DNA of 36,161 nt from Streptomyces longispororuber (GCF_014656095.1 NZ_BNBT01000086.1:1-36161), one strand, 5' to 3'. Counted from the first letter of the stretch, positions 7,318 to 18,581 are shown. A program made the numbers and translations. Notes: generated from the sequence alone by a model not told the origin.

Positions 7318-7943
7318 TCACTCGCCCGCCGCAGCCGGACCCGGTGGCACTGCGTCGCCGCCGCGTCCACCAGGCGCCCGAGATCGGAGCCCGCGGCGGA
7401 GCCGGAACGGGGGTCGGTTCCGCTGCCGTCCCGTGCCCGCGCCGCCGTCCGCGGCGCCCGGGCCGACAGTGACGTCAGTGACGGCAGCCCGGCTTCCACC
7501 TCGCGTCCGGGCTCCGGGGGGCGCAGCCACACGGCCGCCCCCCGAGAGCCCACGAGCCCCGGAGGCGTCGGGGCGTCGATCAGGCCGCCCGGGCCGATCG
7601 CGGTGAGGTCCAGGGGCACACCGCCCCACTCCAGCCAGTCGAGCAGCCCCGGCAGCTCCTCGGCGCTGCCCGCGGCCACGAAGAGCCCCATGGTCGTGCC
7701 GTGCAGGGCCACGGGCGCGTGCGGACCCAGGTGGCGCAGCGTGGCGAAACCGGCCTCGGCCGGCAGCCGCAGCACGTCGAAGCGGACCCCGGTCACCAGC
7801 CGGACGGCCGACCCGGGCCCCGCCCCGGGCGCCACCGCCCAGCCGAGCTCACGCTCGTACCACCGCCGCACCGGGTCCTCCCACCGTGCGCTGTCGCGCT
7901 GCTCGGCCGGCGGCCTGGGGTGCGGAACGCGGGAGAGGGCCAT
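7296..7943 (-). CDS. SCO3374-family conserved protein, function unknown
   Basis: A 215-aa protein that I recognise from its position between lsr2 and clpC and from features such as RWYERELGW, VRFDVLRLPAEAG, ELPGLLDWLEWGG and the end QPLAFS. The N-terminal half resembles the small domain seen in bifunctional primase/polymerase-like proteins of Streptomyces, but no catalytic acidic triad is evident, so I assign no activity. Residues about 145-190 form a variable, probably disordered insert. It converges on lsr2 and overlaps its 3' end by 22 nt. Its start region lies divergently upstream of the clpC control region. Confidence 0.75.
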   Translation of the reverse strand: MALSRVPHPRPPAEQRDSARWEDPVRRWYERELGWAVAPGAGPGSAVRLVTGVRFDVLRLPAEAGFATLRHLGPHAPVALHGTTMGLFVAAGSAEELPGLLDWLEWGGVPLDLTAIGPGGLIDAPTPPGLVGSRGAAVWLRPPEPGREVEAGLPSLTSLSARAPRTAARARDGSGTDPRSGSAAGSDLGRLVDAAATQCHRVRLRRASDQPLAFS

Positions 7944-8060
7944 GCCCGGAGCAACCGCCCCGGGCGGACCCGGGTTACGGCCGGGTCACGCAGGGTGTCA
8001 CTCTGGATGCGTACCGTTGCGAAAACGGGGGCGCGTCGGAGCCCGTCGCGGCGCAAGGGT

Positions 8061-8075
8061 GTTCGCCCGTAGCGG
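8061..8075 (+). promoter_or_regulatory. Candidate ClgR box 1 upstream of clpC
   Basis: GTTCGC (8061-8066), five nt, then GCGG (8072-8075). This matches the GTTCGC-N5-GCG operator that I recall for the actinobacterial activator ClgR, which controls clp and lon genes. It lies about 340 nt before the clpC start. Confidence 0.5.
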
Positions 8076-8167
8076 AGGGAACCGGTGCGCGCCGCATGGA
8101 GTGTCCGTGCATACGGGTAAGACATCCCTAGTGGGGAGGGGCGACACGCGGTGTTCAGGCGTCTCAC

Positions 8168-8181
8168 GTTCGCCAACGGCG
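8168..8181 (+). promoter_or_regulatory. Candidate ClgR box 2 upstream of clpC
   Basis: GTTCGC (8168-8173), five nt, GCG (8179-8181): a second match to the same pattern in the same orientation, 107 bp after the first. The rest of the 465-nt gap (7944-8408) shows no gene. It ends with GAGGAG at 8394-8399, nine nt before the clpC ATG. Confidence 0.5.
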
Positions 8182-8408
8182 TACTCATGGCGAGGGTAAC
8201 TGCCTGGCCTGCGGGAACATCGTCTCGCACCATCGGGTTGGAGCATGTGTCGGCGTATGAGTCAGGAAGCGTTCCCTACCGTAGTGAGGGTGATCCGGAC
8301 GGGTGTCGGCAGTTGGAATGAGCGGTCCCCGCTTGCGGGACTAAGCTGCGGAAGGACAGGGAGGGGACCGACCCCTTACTGCCTGACCGCTCTGAGGAGC
8401 GATTAACG

Positions 8409-10934
<2,526 letters not shown>

Positions 10935-10954
10935 CCCTTCGAGGGTGCGCTGGT

Positions 10955-10995
10955 GGGGCTGCCCCGGACCGTTTCGTACGGTCCGGGGCAGCCCC
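10955..10995. terminator. Strong bidirectional hairpin terminator between clpC and the NACHT gene
   Basis: A perfect 18-bp stem (10955-10972 with 10978-10995) and a 5-nt loop (TTCGT), followed by TCTTCCTTT on the + strand. It lies between convergent genes and can serve both. There is no uninterrupted T-run, as is usual in Streptomyces. Confidence 0.85.
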
Positions 10996-11002
10996 TCTTC
11001 CT

Positions 11003-14000
11003 TTACGGGGGTGGGGCGTTCCAGAAGGTGCTGGGCACTTGGACTACAGCATGGGGGAAGAGACGCTCGTAGCGTTCGGCGCGCAGGGAGTAGTTTGCGG
11101 CGGGGGCCATGGTCACCTCACGTGCTTGAGGAAAGACTCGCTGTAGACCGGAGAGATCCTCGGCGCCGTTGAGGTTGTAGAGATGGATCTTTTCGACTCC
11201 CGGAAGCTCAGGTGCCTGCTGGAACTGGCGCAGCAGACGGTGGTCCACCATGAGCTCGCGGAGAGACGGGTGCCTGGCCAGCTCCTGGAAGTCACTCCGG
11301 TCTAGTTCGTATTCGGTGCCGTACATAGAGAGGACTTCCAGCGTCGTCCAGTGGCTCAGGCCTTTCAAACCGGCAGTACCGATGGCTCCAGTGCTGAAGC
11401 GGAGCATCCGCAACGGGGCCTCGGAAGGGAGCCGAGCGGTGAGGTCTCTGCCATTCACGGGGAAGCCTAGAGCCAGAGTTTCCAGGGCTGTCAGATGCCG
11501 CATGCCCTGTACTGCGGAGTCATCTCCTCGCCGATCGACGCTCAATGAGGTCAGGCACAACGCGGCCAAGGGGGTTAGTTCGAGCCGGCTTGGGCAGTTG
11601 GCCAGACCCAGCGACTTGAGCTGCCGAAAGCGCGTGAACGCACGAAGGTCGTTCAACTCGGGGTTGTCCCAAACGGTGAGGCTCGTCAGGATGTCCGGAT
11701 CGAGAACGTTCAGGAGCTCTTCGGCTGTGTAGCTGCCGAAGATGTTCACCCCAGGACTAGCCCCCAAGCGGCACAGTGCCTCGGCACGTGCCCTGGTCTT
11801 GGCGGTTACGTAGATGCCCTGCCTTGAGACGTGTGCGACCACCTCGTCGGCGTACTCATCCACATCGAAGTCGTCCCAGGCTTGCAGAAGCTGTATGCGT
11901 ACGCTGCTGTACGGATGCTCCCGGAACCGTTTCAGCACGGGCATGGCGAACTCGGTGCCTACGAGGCGTGCTGTGTAGACCACCCCCAAAGCCTCGTCGT
12001 CCGTCAGGTCCTCCGGGCCCGGCAGTAGCTCCAGGACCAAGGGGCCCGCTTCCGCCAAGGCGCGGCACTCCGCTGCTGTGCGGGGTGGTATCAGGCCTGC
12101 CGCCCGGGACTCGACCTGCTTGCGTACGGAGGGGTCCAGGGTTGTTGCGTCCTGTAGGCAGGCCAGGGCCAGGAGGCTTACGCGGGGGGAGGCGTCCGCG
12201 GCCAGGAGGTTGCTGAGGAGGCGGGCGCGTTCGTGGGGGCGGGCGTGGGCGACGGCCATGCGGATGACGTCCTCCCACTGGGGGTCGCCCGCGTGGTGCA
12301 CGAGGACGTCGAGGTGGCCGTCGGCCACGGCGGCCCGCGCACCCAGGTAGTCCTGGAAGGTGCGGTGGACGAAGTGGACCACGCCGGGGGCCGGTTCGCG
12401 GAGCAGGCCGCTGCGGAGCAGGAGGTGGCGGAAGACGGCCTCGGTGTCGCCCTGCTGCGCCGCCGAGGCGATGTTCGGCAGGGCGCGCTCCAGGAGCAGC
12501 AGGGCGCCGTCGTGGTCCATCTCGGTGCGGCCGCTGAGGATCAGGCCGTAGGCGAGGGACTGGAGCAGTTCGAGGCGGGCCTCCTCGGTCAGCTCGATGC
12601 CGTCGGGGGCGCCCATGCCGCGCTCCCGGTCGCGCCGGGTGAGGAGCATGGACAGGGCCGCGTCATACAGCTCCTTGCGCCCCTGCGGCAGGAACCCGCG
12701 CCGCTCGCGGTGGAGGGCGCAGATCAGGCCGCACATGAGGGGGTTGGTCGCCATGACGGCCAGGTCGCGCTTGGTGCGCAGGGCGGTGAGGAGCGTGTCC
12801 TCGTAGTCGCGGGCGTCGGCGGCGGCGTGCCAGCGGCGGACGAAGGTGGTGACGTCGGCCCGCTTCATCGGCGCGAGGGTCAGCTCCCGGAAGCCCTGGT
12901 CGGCGAGCCAGGTGGGGCGGACGGCGGTGGGGCGGGTGGTGACGAGCCACTGGTTGCCGGGGTAGGCCCGGGTGAGGTCGAGGAGCCAGTCGCGGGTGCG
13001 GGTCCGGTCGGCGGCCGGGACCTCGTCGATGCCGTCGACCATGACGAGCCCGCGCCCGGCGGTCAGGACGCGCTCGGCCCAGCCGGGCGGCGCGGTGTGC
13101 GGGCAGCCGACGGCGGTCAGGAAGGCCTCGGGGGCGGGCAGGGCGTCGGCGCGGACCAGGGTGCGCAGGGGGAGCACGAAGGGGACGGGCGCGCCCTGCC
13201 GGGCGGCGGTGACGGCCAGCCACTGCACGAGCGTGGTCTTGCCGGAGCCCGCGTCGCCGCGCAGCAGCACCCGGGAGTGCTCGGCGAGCGCGGCGTCGGC
13301 GCGGAGCTGGACGGTGACCGGGCCGCCGTCCGGGAGGCCGTCGAGCCGGTCGTACGCCTCGCTGTCGGTCCCGCTCGCCTCCAGGCTGAGGTACGCGACT
13401 TCCAGGGGCCAGCGGTCGGGGGACTCGCGCAGGTCGATGCCGTAGATGGTGATGCGGTTGTGCTTGTCGGCGATGTGAGGGAGGTAGCGGCGCTCGAAGG
13501 AGGCGTCCTGGGCACTGGGGCGGGGGCCACGCCGGATCAGCTCGTCGACCTTGGCGATGAGTTCGGCCTGCGTACGGCTCTGCTCCACCAGGGTGCGGGC
13601 GACGAACGTGCTGCGCTGGGTGAAGAAGTGCAGGGCGTGGACGCAGGCCCACTCCGTGACGGAGTCGAGGAACACGGTGGCGTCCGTGGAGAGGCCCACC
13701 GGGGCGGCCGCGCGGGTGAGGAGTTCGCGGGCCAGCTCGCGGTGGCCGAGGTGCACGGCCTGGACGTCGTTCATGTCCAGCTCGCCCAGGGCGAGCAGGC
13801 GCCGCGCGAGGGCGTCGGTGACGGCGGCCTCCTCGTCGGCGGGGAAGGGTGCCTCGCCCGGTGACTCCACGGCGTGGCGGACCAGCCGGCCGGCCAGCTT
13901 CCGTACGCCGCGCTCGTCGAGGGTGCGTTGCTCGCCCCGGAAGGAGACCAGGGCGGAGAGGCGGACGGGCCGGTCGGCCAGGCCCGCGCCCGGCCCCTCC

Positions 14001-14074
14001 CGGGCGAACAGCTTCCGCACGAGCGGCGTGAGGGCGCTGGAGGCCAGGCGCGTACCGAGGATTGCGGGATCCAT
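11003..14074 (-). CDS. NACHT-domain NTPase with C-terminal repeats, NLR-like (NACHT-1)
   Basis: A 1,023-aa STAND-type protein. Residues 1-240 form a helical N-terminal domain shared with the second NACHT protein of this block. The NACHT module has Walker A GDAGSGKTT (273-281), Walker B LVMVDGIDEVP (343-353), a TTRP sensor motif (379-382) and the winged-helix signature HFVHRTFQDYLGARA. HEAT-like helices and then leucine-rich-repeat-like segments (LTSLSVDRRG, LETLALGF, LRELMVDHR) fill the last ~330 residues. Bacterial NACHT proteins often sense phage components and trigger abortive responses; that role here is inference. No nuclease, TIR or peptidase effector domain is visible. AGGGAG lies 6 nt before the ATG. 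The C-terminal third is clearly less GC-rich than the rest. Confidence 0.85.
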   Translation of the reverse strand: MDPAILGTRLASSALTPLVRKLFAREGPGAGLADRPVRLSALVSFRGEQRTLDERGVRKLAGRLVRHAVESPGEAPFPADEEAAVTDALARRLLALGELDMNDVQAVHLGHRELARELLTRAAAPVGLSTDATVFLDSVTEWACVHALHFFTQRSTFVARTLVEQSRTQAELIAKVDELIRRGPRPSAQDASFERRYLPHIADKHNRITIYGIDLRESPDRWPLEVAYLSLEASGTDSEAYDRLDGLPDGGPVTVQLRADAALAEHSRVLLRGDAGSGKTTLVQWLAVTAARQGAPVPFVLPLRTLVRADALPAPEAFLTAVGCPHTAPPGWAERVLTAGRGLVMVDGIDEVPAADRTRTRDWLLDLTRAYPGNQWLVTTRPTAVRPTWLADQGFRELTLAPMKRADVTTFVRRWHAAADARDYEDTLLTALRTKRDLAVMATNPLMCGLICALHRERRGFLPQGRKELYDAALSMLLTRRDRERGMGAPDGIELTEEARLELLQSLAYGLILSGRTEMDHDGALLLLERALPNIASAAQQGDTEAVFRHLLLRSGLLREPAPGVVHFVHRTFQDYLGARAAVADGHLDVLVHHAGDPQWEDVIRMAVAHARPHERARLLSNLLAADASPRVSLLALACLQDATTLDPSVRKQVESRAAGLIPPRTAAECRALAEAGPLVLELLPGPEDLTDDEALGVVYTARLVGTEFAMPVLKRFREHPYSSVRIQLLQAWDDFDVDEYADEVVAHVSRQGIYVTAKTRARAEALCRLGASPGVNIFGSYTAEELLNVLDPDILTSLTVWDNPELNDLRAFTRFRQLKSLGLANCPSRLELTPLAALCLTSLSVDRRGDDSAVQGMRHLTALETLALGFPVNGRDLTARLPSEAPLRMLRFSTGAIGTAGLKGLSHWTTLEVLSMYGTEYELDRSDFQELARHPSLRELMVDHRLLRQFQQAPELPGVEKIHLYNLNGAEDLSGLQRVFPQAREVTMAPAANYSLRAERYERLFPHAVVQVPSTFWNAPPP

Positions 14075-14210
14075 GCGCGCTCCCTACCCCTGGGGGACCC
14101 CGGAATACGCGCCTCGCGCACGGGGTGCGTCGCGCGGCACCAGGGGGCGCCTTGAGGCGCGTAGCGGCGGGGTGGCGCGCCCCGAGGCGCACACCCGCAC
14201 ACCCGGGCGC

Positions 14211-14280
14211 CGCGCACCCGGGACCGCGCACCCGGGACCGCGCACCCGGGACCGCGCACCCGGGCACCGCGCACCGGGCG
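14211..14280. repeat. 14-bp tandem repeat between NACHT-1 and the DUF1016 gene
   Basis: CGCGCACCCGGGAC occurs three times exactly (14211-14252), followed by two degenerate units. It lies in the 284-nt gap upstream of NACHT-1. No promoter is obvious in the gap. Each unit contains the palindrome CCCGGG. Confidence 0.8.
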
Positions 14281-14358
14281 CCGGAGGCCGGACACCGGGC
14301 CCCCTCGTGGACGCCGGGCGCTCCAGCGGCACCGGATGTTCCCGGTGTCACCGGCCCC

Positions 14359-15351
14359 TCACGCGTGCGGGGCCCCGTCCACGGCGCCCACCGCCTCCCG
14401 CAGGACGCGGGTCAGGTCGGCCTCCGTGGGCAGCAGTTGGCGTCCGCGCGGGGGCAGCGAGGTGTACGTCGCCTGGCCGCTGCTCGTCTCGATGAGGACG
14501 CCGATGGTGGGGGCGTCGCGGTCGGGGTCGCGCACCCGCTCGTCCACCGCCCTCACCTGCGTGTCCAGGCGGACCAGGTGGGTGGGGCGGGCGGACGTCG
14601 TACCCAGGGCGCAGGCGACGTAGCGGCGCAGCGGCAGGTGGTAGAAGAGCAGGTCCACGCGGTGGTACTGGTCACCGGTGAGCACGGGGTAGCGGCAGCC
14701 GACGAAGGCGAAGCCGGTGCCGAGGCCGGTGAGGAAGCGGACCATCCGCGTCGCGATCGACTCCTCGTACGGGGGCTCCGGCTGCCGCTCCTGTTCGTCC
14801 AGGCGCAGGAAGTCCAGGCGGTAGGGGTCGCGGGCCAGCTCGTCGAGGGCGGGGGAGCCGTCCGGGAGGGTCAGCTCGTGCGGCGGGAGGGCGCCCGCGC
14901 GCGGGGCGCTTTCCTGGGCGAGGTGCAGCCGCTGCCGGATCGCGAGGTCCAGGTGCGCCCGCGACCAGCCGTGGCGGACGGCCTCGGTCGCGTAGAAGTC
15001 GCGCTCCGCGCGGGTGTGCAGTTTGTCGAGCAGCACCGTGATGTGGCTCCAGGGGAGCTGGGCGACCGGGCGGTGCGCGATCAGCGCGGGCCAGGTGTGC
15101 GCCATCTTCGGCGTCTGCACCAGGTTCCGGTACGAGAAGATCCGCTGCCGGGGGAAGGCGCCGCGCAGGTCCGTGGCGAGCCGCGCCACGGTGCCGGTGC
15201 CCCAGCCGTCCTCGGCCTGCCGGGCCAGGATCAGCTTGCCGATCCGCCAGTACATCTGGACGAGCTCGGTGTTCACGGCCCTGCGGGTGCGGAGCCGGGC
15301 GCCCTCCGCGGTGGCCTTCGCCTCGGCCAGCAGATCTTCGTACTTGTGCAT
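14359..15351 (-). CDS. DUF1016/YhcG-family PD-(D/E)XK-fold protein with altered active site
   Basis: A 330-aa protein. The N-terminal DUF1016 helical domain is recognised by NTELVQMYWRIGKLI, FSYRNLVQ and LPWSHITVLLDKL. The C-terminal nuclease-fold domain is recognised by FAFVGCRYPV, YHRVDLLFYHLPLRRYVAC and PTIGVLIE. In typical YhcG proteins the strand after the Asp (VDLLFYH) reads E-L-K. Here the nucleotides read A-L-G (VACALGTTS), so the metal-binding Glu and the Lys are missing while the Asp is kept. Catalysis by the usual mechanism is therefore unlikely; a DNA-binding, sensing or regulatory role is more probable. It lies between the two NACHT genes on the same strand, 143 nt after NACHT-2. 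The ribosome-binding site is weak. Confidence 0.82.
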   Translation of the reverse strand: MHKYEDLLAEAKATAEGARLRTRRAVNTELVQMYWRIGKLILARQAEDGWGTGTVARLATDLRGAFPRQRIFSYRNLVQTPKMAHTWPALIAHRPVAQLPWSHITVLLDKLHTRAERDFYATEAVRHGWSRAHLDLAIRQRLHLAQESAPRAGALPPHELTLPDGSPALDELARDPYRLDFLRLDEQERQPEPPYEESIATRMVRFLTGLGTGFAFVGCRYPVLTGDQYHRVDLLFYHLPLRRYVACALGTTSARPTHLVRLDTQVRAVDERVRDPDRDAPTIGVLIETSSGQATYTSLPPRGRQLLPTEADLTRVLREAVGAVDGAPHA

Positions 15352-15494
15352 GGGGCGAGGCTCGCGCAGGCGCCGCGTGGCGGGGGCGGGAATTCTGCGG
15401 GGTCATCCGAACGTGTGCGGGGGGTTTGGGAGTTCGGGGGTGGAGTGGGTGACGGGCTCGCCGGTGACCTCGCTGGACGGTGGTACCCGCGGCG

Positions 15495-18400
15495 TCAGGG
15501 CGACACCGTCACGTGGATGCGGTCGGGCAGGGCCTCCTGTCCGCGCACGCGGCGGGCGGACACCTCCAGACGTATGAGTGTGGGGTGAGAGGCCAGCGCC
15601 GAGACGTCGACCTCCTCCGCGTCGCTCATGACGAGGAGGGCGGTGAGCGCGGGGAAGAGAACCGGGATGAGGTGGCTCGTCGACTCGAAGCGGTCCGGGC
15701 AGTGCAGGATGAGGATGCGGACGGTCGGCAGACTCAGGTCGGGAGGGGCGTTCGTGAGGCCGGTCGTGGGCAGGGTGAGCCCGGTCAGGTGGGGCAGCCG
15801 GGCCAGTGTGTGCCAGTGGGCGGGTGACGCGGGGTACTCGCTGCGCAGACAGGTGACCGTCTCCAGGCTCTGCCAGCGGTCCAGACGGCCCAGGTCCGGT
15901 ACTTGGCCGTGGAGGCTGCCGAGCGTGAATCTGCGCAAGGGTGCCTCGGCGGGGAACAGGGACAGTGTCCAGGGTTCTTCGTCGGCGTCGACGTGCAGTT
16001 CGGTCAGTGAGCCCAGGGCCGCGCACGCCTCGGGGCTGAGGTGCCCGGGTGGAACGGCGAGGCGCAGGACGGTCGGCTCACAGGCCGTGATCAGGGCCGA
16101 CGCCGCCTCTGCCGAGACCCCGTCCCGGATGTCCAGAGCCTTCGGGTGCAGGCCCAGACGGTCCAGTTCGGCGATCTGCTCGTCAGTATGGAGCGTGAAG
16201 TGGGTCTCCCCGTCATCGAGGTGGACGATGATCCGCTCCGCGTACTGGCGGCAGTCGAAGCGGTGCCACCCCCACATGAGCTGACTGCGTACGGGAAGAT
16301 GCGGCTGGTCCGCGAAACGGGCGAGGAACGGAATCGCCGCGTCCGACGCGACATGCGTCCCCGCGACGACGACGAGGCGCGCCTCGTCCTCCGTCAGCCC
16401 CTCCGGCCCCGGCAGCAGCTCCAGCACCATGGCCCCCACCGCCCCCAGCTCCTTGGCGGCTTCGACCGAAGCGGGCGGGATCAGCGCCGCCGTCCGCCGC
16501 TCCACCTCCTGCCGTACGGCAGGGTCCAGCTCCGCCGCGTGCTCCAGGCACGCCGCGGCCAGCAGGTGGGCCCGCGCCCGGCCCCGCTGGTCCGGGTGCC
16601 GGTCCCCACAGGCCAGCAACTCCCGCAGGAGTTCGGCGCGTTCCCGGGGGCGGGCCTGGGCGACGGCCATGCGGACGACGTCCTCCCACTGGTCGTCGGC
16701 CCCGTGCCCGGCCAGGACGCCGAAGTCGCCCTCGTCGACCGCCGCGCGGGCGCCCAGGAAGTCCTGGAAGGTGCGGTGCACGAACTCCACCGTGCCCGCG
16801 GCGGGTTCGCGCAGCAGGCCGCTGCGGTGCAGGAAGTGGGCGTAGACGGCGGACGCGTCCCCGAGCACCGCCAGCTCCGGCACCGCCGGCAGCGCGTCGG
16901 CGATTAGCGCCTCGGCCCGGGAGCGGTCCATCATCGTGCGCCCGTTGCGGATCAGCCAGTACGCGAGCCGCTGCAGGACCTGGAGCTGGGGCTCCTCCCG
17001 TATCTCGGGCATCCCCATGTGCCGCTCGCGGTCCCGGCGCAGGAGCAGCATCGACAGGGCGGCTGTGTACAGGTCCTTGCGGCCCAGTGGCAGGAAGCCG
17101 CGGCGGTCGCGGTGCAGGGCGCAGACCAGGCCGCACATCAGGGGGTTGGTGGCCAGGCGGCCGAGGTCGGGCTTGGCCCGGACGGCCTCCGCGAGCTGCG
17201 TCTCGTACGCCGCCAGCTCCGCGTCCTCCTCCGGGACGCCGGTCCTCGCGGCCGCGTGCCAGCGGCCGATGAACGCCGCGACCTCCGGCCCGCTCATCGG
17301 CGCGAGCGTCAGCTCGGTGAAGTCCTCGTCCGCGAGCCAGTCCTCGCGTACGGCCGAGGGGCGGGACGTCACCAGCCAGCGGTTGCCGGGGAAGGCGTCC
17401 ATCAGGTCCGCCAGCCACGCGCGCGTGCGGGCGCGCTCCGCGTCCGGGACCTCGTCGATGCCGTCGACCAGGAGCAGCGCCCGGCCCGCGCCGAGGACGC
17501 GCGCCTCCCAGCCGTCGGGTTGCGCCCCCGCCAGGGGGCAGCCGACGGCGGCCAGGAAGTCCTTGGGCACGGGCAGGCGTCCGCCGTGGCGGGTGAGGGT
17601 GCGCAGCGGCAGGACGTAGGGGACGCGGTCGTGGAGGTAGGCCATCCGGTCGGCGCCGTCCCGGGCCCGGGCGTCCTGGCGGGCGGCGGAGACCGCGAGC
17701 CACTGGACGAGGGTCGTCTTGCCGGAGCCCGCCTCGCCGCGCAGCAGGACGCGGTCGTGGGTGGCCAGGGCCTGGTCGGCGGGGCGGGGCACCGCGTCGA
17801 GGTGGGCCTCGAACACGGGGTGCCAGTCCTCGCCCACGCGGACGTCCCCCAGGTGCTGGGTGCGGCCCGTCGCGAGCAGGCTCATGTACGCCGCGTCCAG
17901 CGGCCACTTCCCGGGGGAGTTGGCCAGGTCGATGCCGAAGATCGTCAGCTTGCCGTGCTTCTTGGCGATGTACTCCAGGTACCGCTGTTCGAAAACGGCG
18001 TCCTCCGCGCCGGGAAGGGGGTCCCTTCTGATCAGCTCGTCAACTTTGGCTACCAGTTCCGCCTGGCGGCGGCTCTGCCGTACCAGGGTGTGGGCCACGA
18101 ACGTCGACCGCTGGCTGAAGAAGTTCAGGACGTGCAGACAGGTGGCGGTGAGCAGGCGCTCGTAGAAGTACGTCGCATCCGCCGACAGGTCGCGGGCCGG
18201 GTCCCCCGAGGCCGCCGTGGCCGCCCTGCGCAGATGGACCGCTAGCTCCTCGTGGCCCAGCTCCACGGCCTCCACGTCGGTGAGCGTGATGTCCCCCAGG
18301 GCGTGCAGGGTGCCGGTCAGGGCGCGCACCACCGCCTGCTCCTCGTCGGCGGGCACCGGGCGCTCGCCCGCGCGCACGGCCTGGCGGACCAGCTCGGCGG

Positions 18401-18581
18401 CCAGCTTCTCCAGGTCGCGGCGCGTGAGCTCGCGGCGCTCCCCCGTGAAGGACACCAGGGAGTCGATCCGCACGGGCCCGTCCACCAGGGCGGCGCCCGG
18501 CCCGGGACGGGCGAACAGCTTCCTGACCAGAGGGGTGACGGCTCCGGACGCGAGACGGATGCCGAGGGCCGCGGGTTCCAT
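15495..18581 (-). CDS. NACHT-domain NTPase with C-terminal repeats, NLR-like (NACHT-2)
   Basis: A 1,028-aa paralogue of NACHT-1, similar through the whole N-terminal and NACHT regions (both begin M-x-PA-x-LG-x-RLAS, then TPLVRKLFAR). Walker A is GEAGSGKTT (282-290), Walker B LLLVDGIDEVP (369-379), followed by WLVTSRPSAV and EFVHRTFQDFLGARA. Relative to NACHT-1 there is an insert near residues 303-318. The C-terminal LRR-like region (SLTELHVDADEE, HLTGLTLPTTGL, TLIRLEVSARRV) is strongly diverged from that of NACHT-1. The ATG at 18581 is chosen because it aligns with NACHT-1; an upstream ATG at 18662 is in frame. TACGCT lies 7 nt before the ATG, so the mRNA may be leaderless. Probable intracellular sensor; defence is inference. 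Confidence 0.85.
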   Translation of the reverse strand: MEPAALGIRLASGAVTPLVRKLFARPGPGAALVDGPVRIDSLVSFTGERRELTRRDLEKLAAELVRQAVRAGERPVPADEEQAVVRALTGTLHALGDITLTDVEAVELGHEELAVHLRRAATAASGDPARDLSADATYFYERLLTATCLHVLNFFSQRSTFVAHTLVRQSRRQAELVAKVDELIRRDPLPGAEDAVFEQRYLEYIAKKHGKLTIFGIDLANSPGKWPLDAAYMSLLATGRTQHLGDVRVGEDWHPVFEAHLDAVPRPADQALATHDRVLLRGEAGSGKTTLVQWLAVSAARQDARARDGADRMAYLHDRVPYVLPLRTLTRHGGRLPVPKDFLAAVGCPLAGAQPDGWEARVLGAGRALLLVDGIDEVPDAERARTRAWLADLMDAFPGNRWLVTSRPSAVREDWLADEDFTELTLAPMSGPEVAAFIGRWHAAARTGVPEEDAELAAYETQLAEAVRAKPDLGRLATNPLMCGLVCALHRDRRGFLPLGRKDLYTAALSMLLLRRDRERHMGMPEIREEPQLQVLQRLAYWLIRNGRTMMDRSRAEALIADALPAVPELAVLGDASAVYAHFLHRSGLLREPAAGTVEFVHRTFQDFLGARAAVDEGDFGVLAGHGADDQWEDVVRMAVAQARPRERAELLRELLACGDRHPDQRGRARAHLLAAACLEHAAELDPAVRQEVERRTAALIPPASVEAAKELGAVGAMVLELLPGPEGLTEDEARLVVVAGTHVASDAAIPFLARFADQPHLPVRSQLMWGWHRFDCRQYAERIIVHLDDGETHFTLHTDEQIAELDRLGLHPKALDIRDGVSAEAASALITACEPTVLRLAVPPGHLSPEACAALGSLTELHVDADEEPWTLSLFPAEAPLRRFTLGSLHGQVPDLGRLDRWQSLETVTCLRSEYPASPAHWHTLARLPHLTGLTLPTTGLTNAPPDLSLPTVRILILHCPDRFESTSHLIPVLFPALTALLVMSDAEEVDVSALASHPTLIRLEVSARRVRGQEALPDRIHVTVSP

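Noticed and set aside
12233..13864. 543-codon frame antisense to NACHT-1
   Set aside because: Composition is Gly/Ala/Val-rich with no motif; the NACHT Walker motifs lie on the opposite strand.
14211..14280. CRISPR or attachment-site repeats
   Set aside because: Units are contiguous 14-mers with no spacers, and no integrase is nearby.
11003..18581. TIR, HNH, peptidase or other effector domain on the NACHT proteins
   Set aside because: No matching motif was found at either end of either protein; the N-terminal domain is helical and unassigned.
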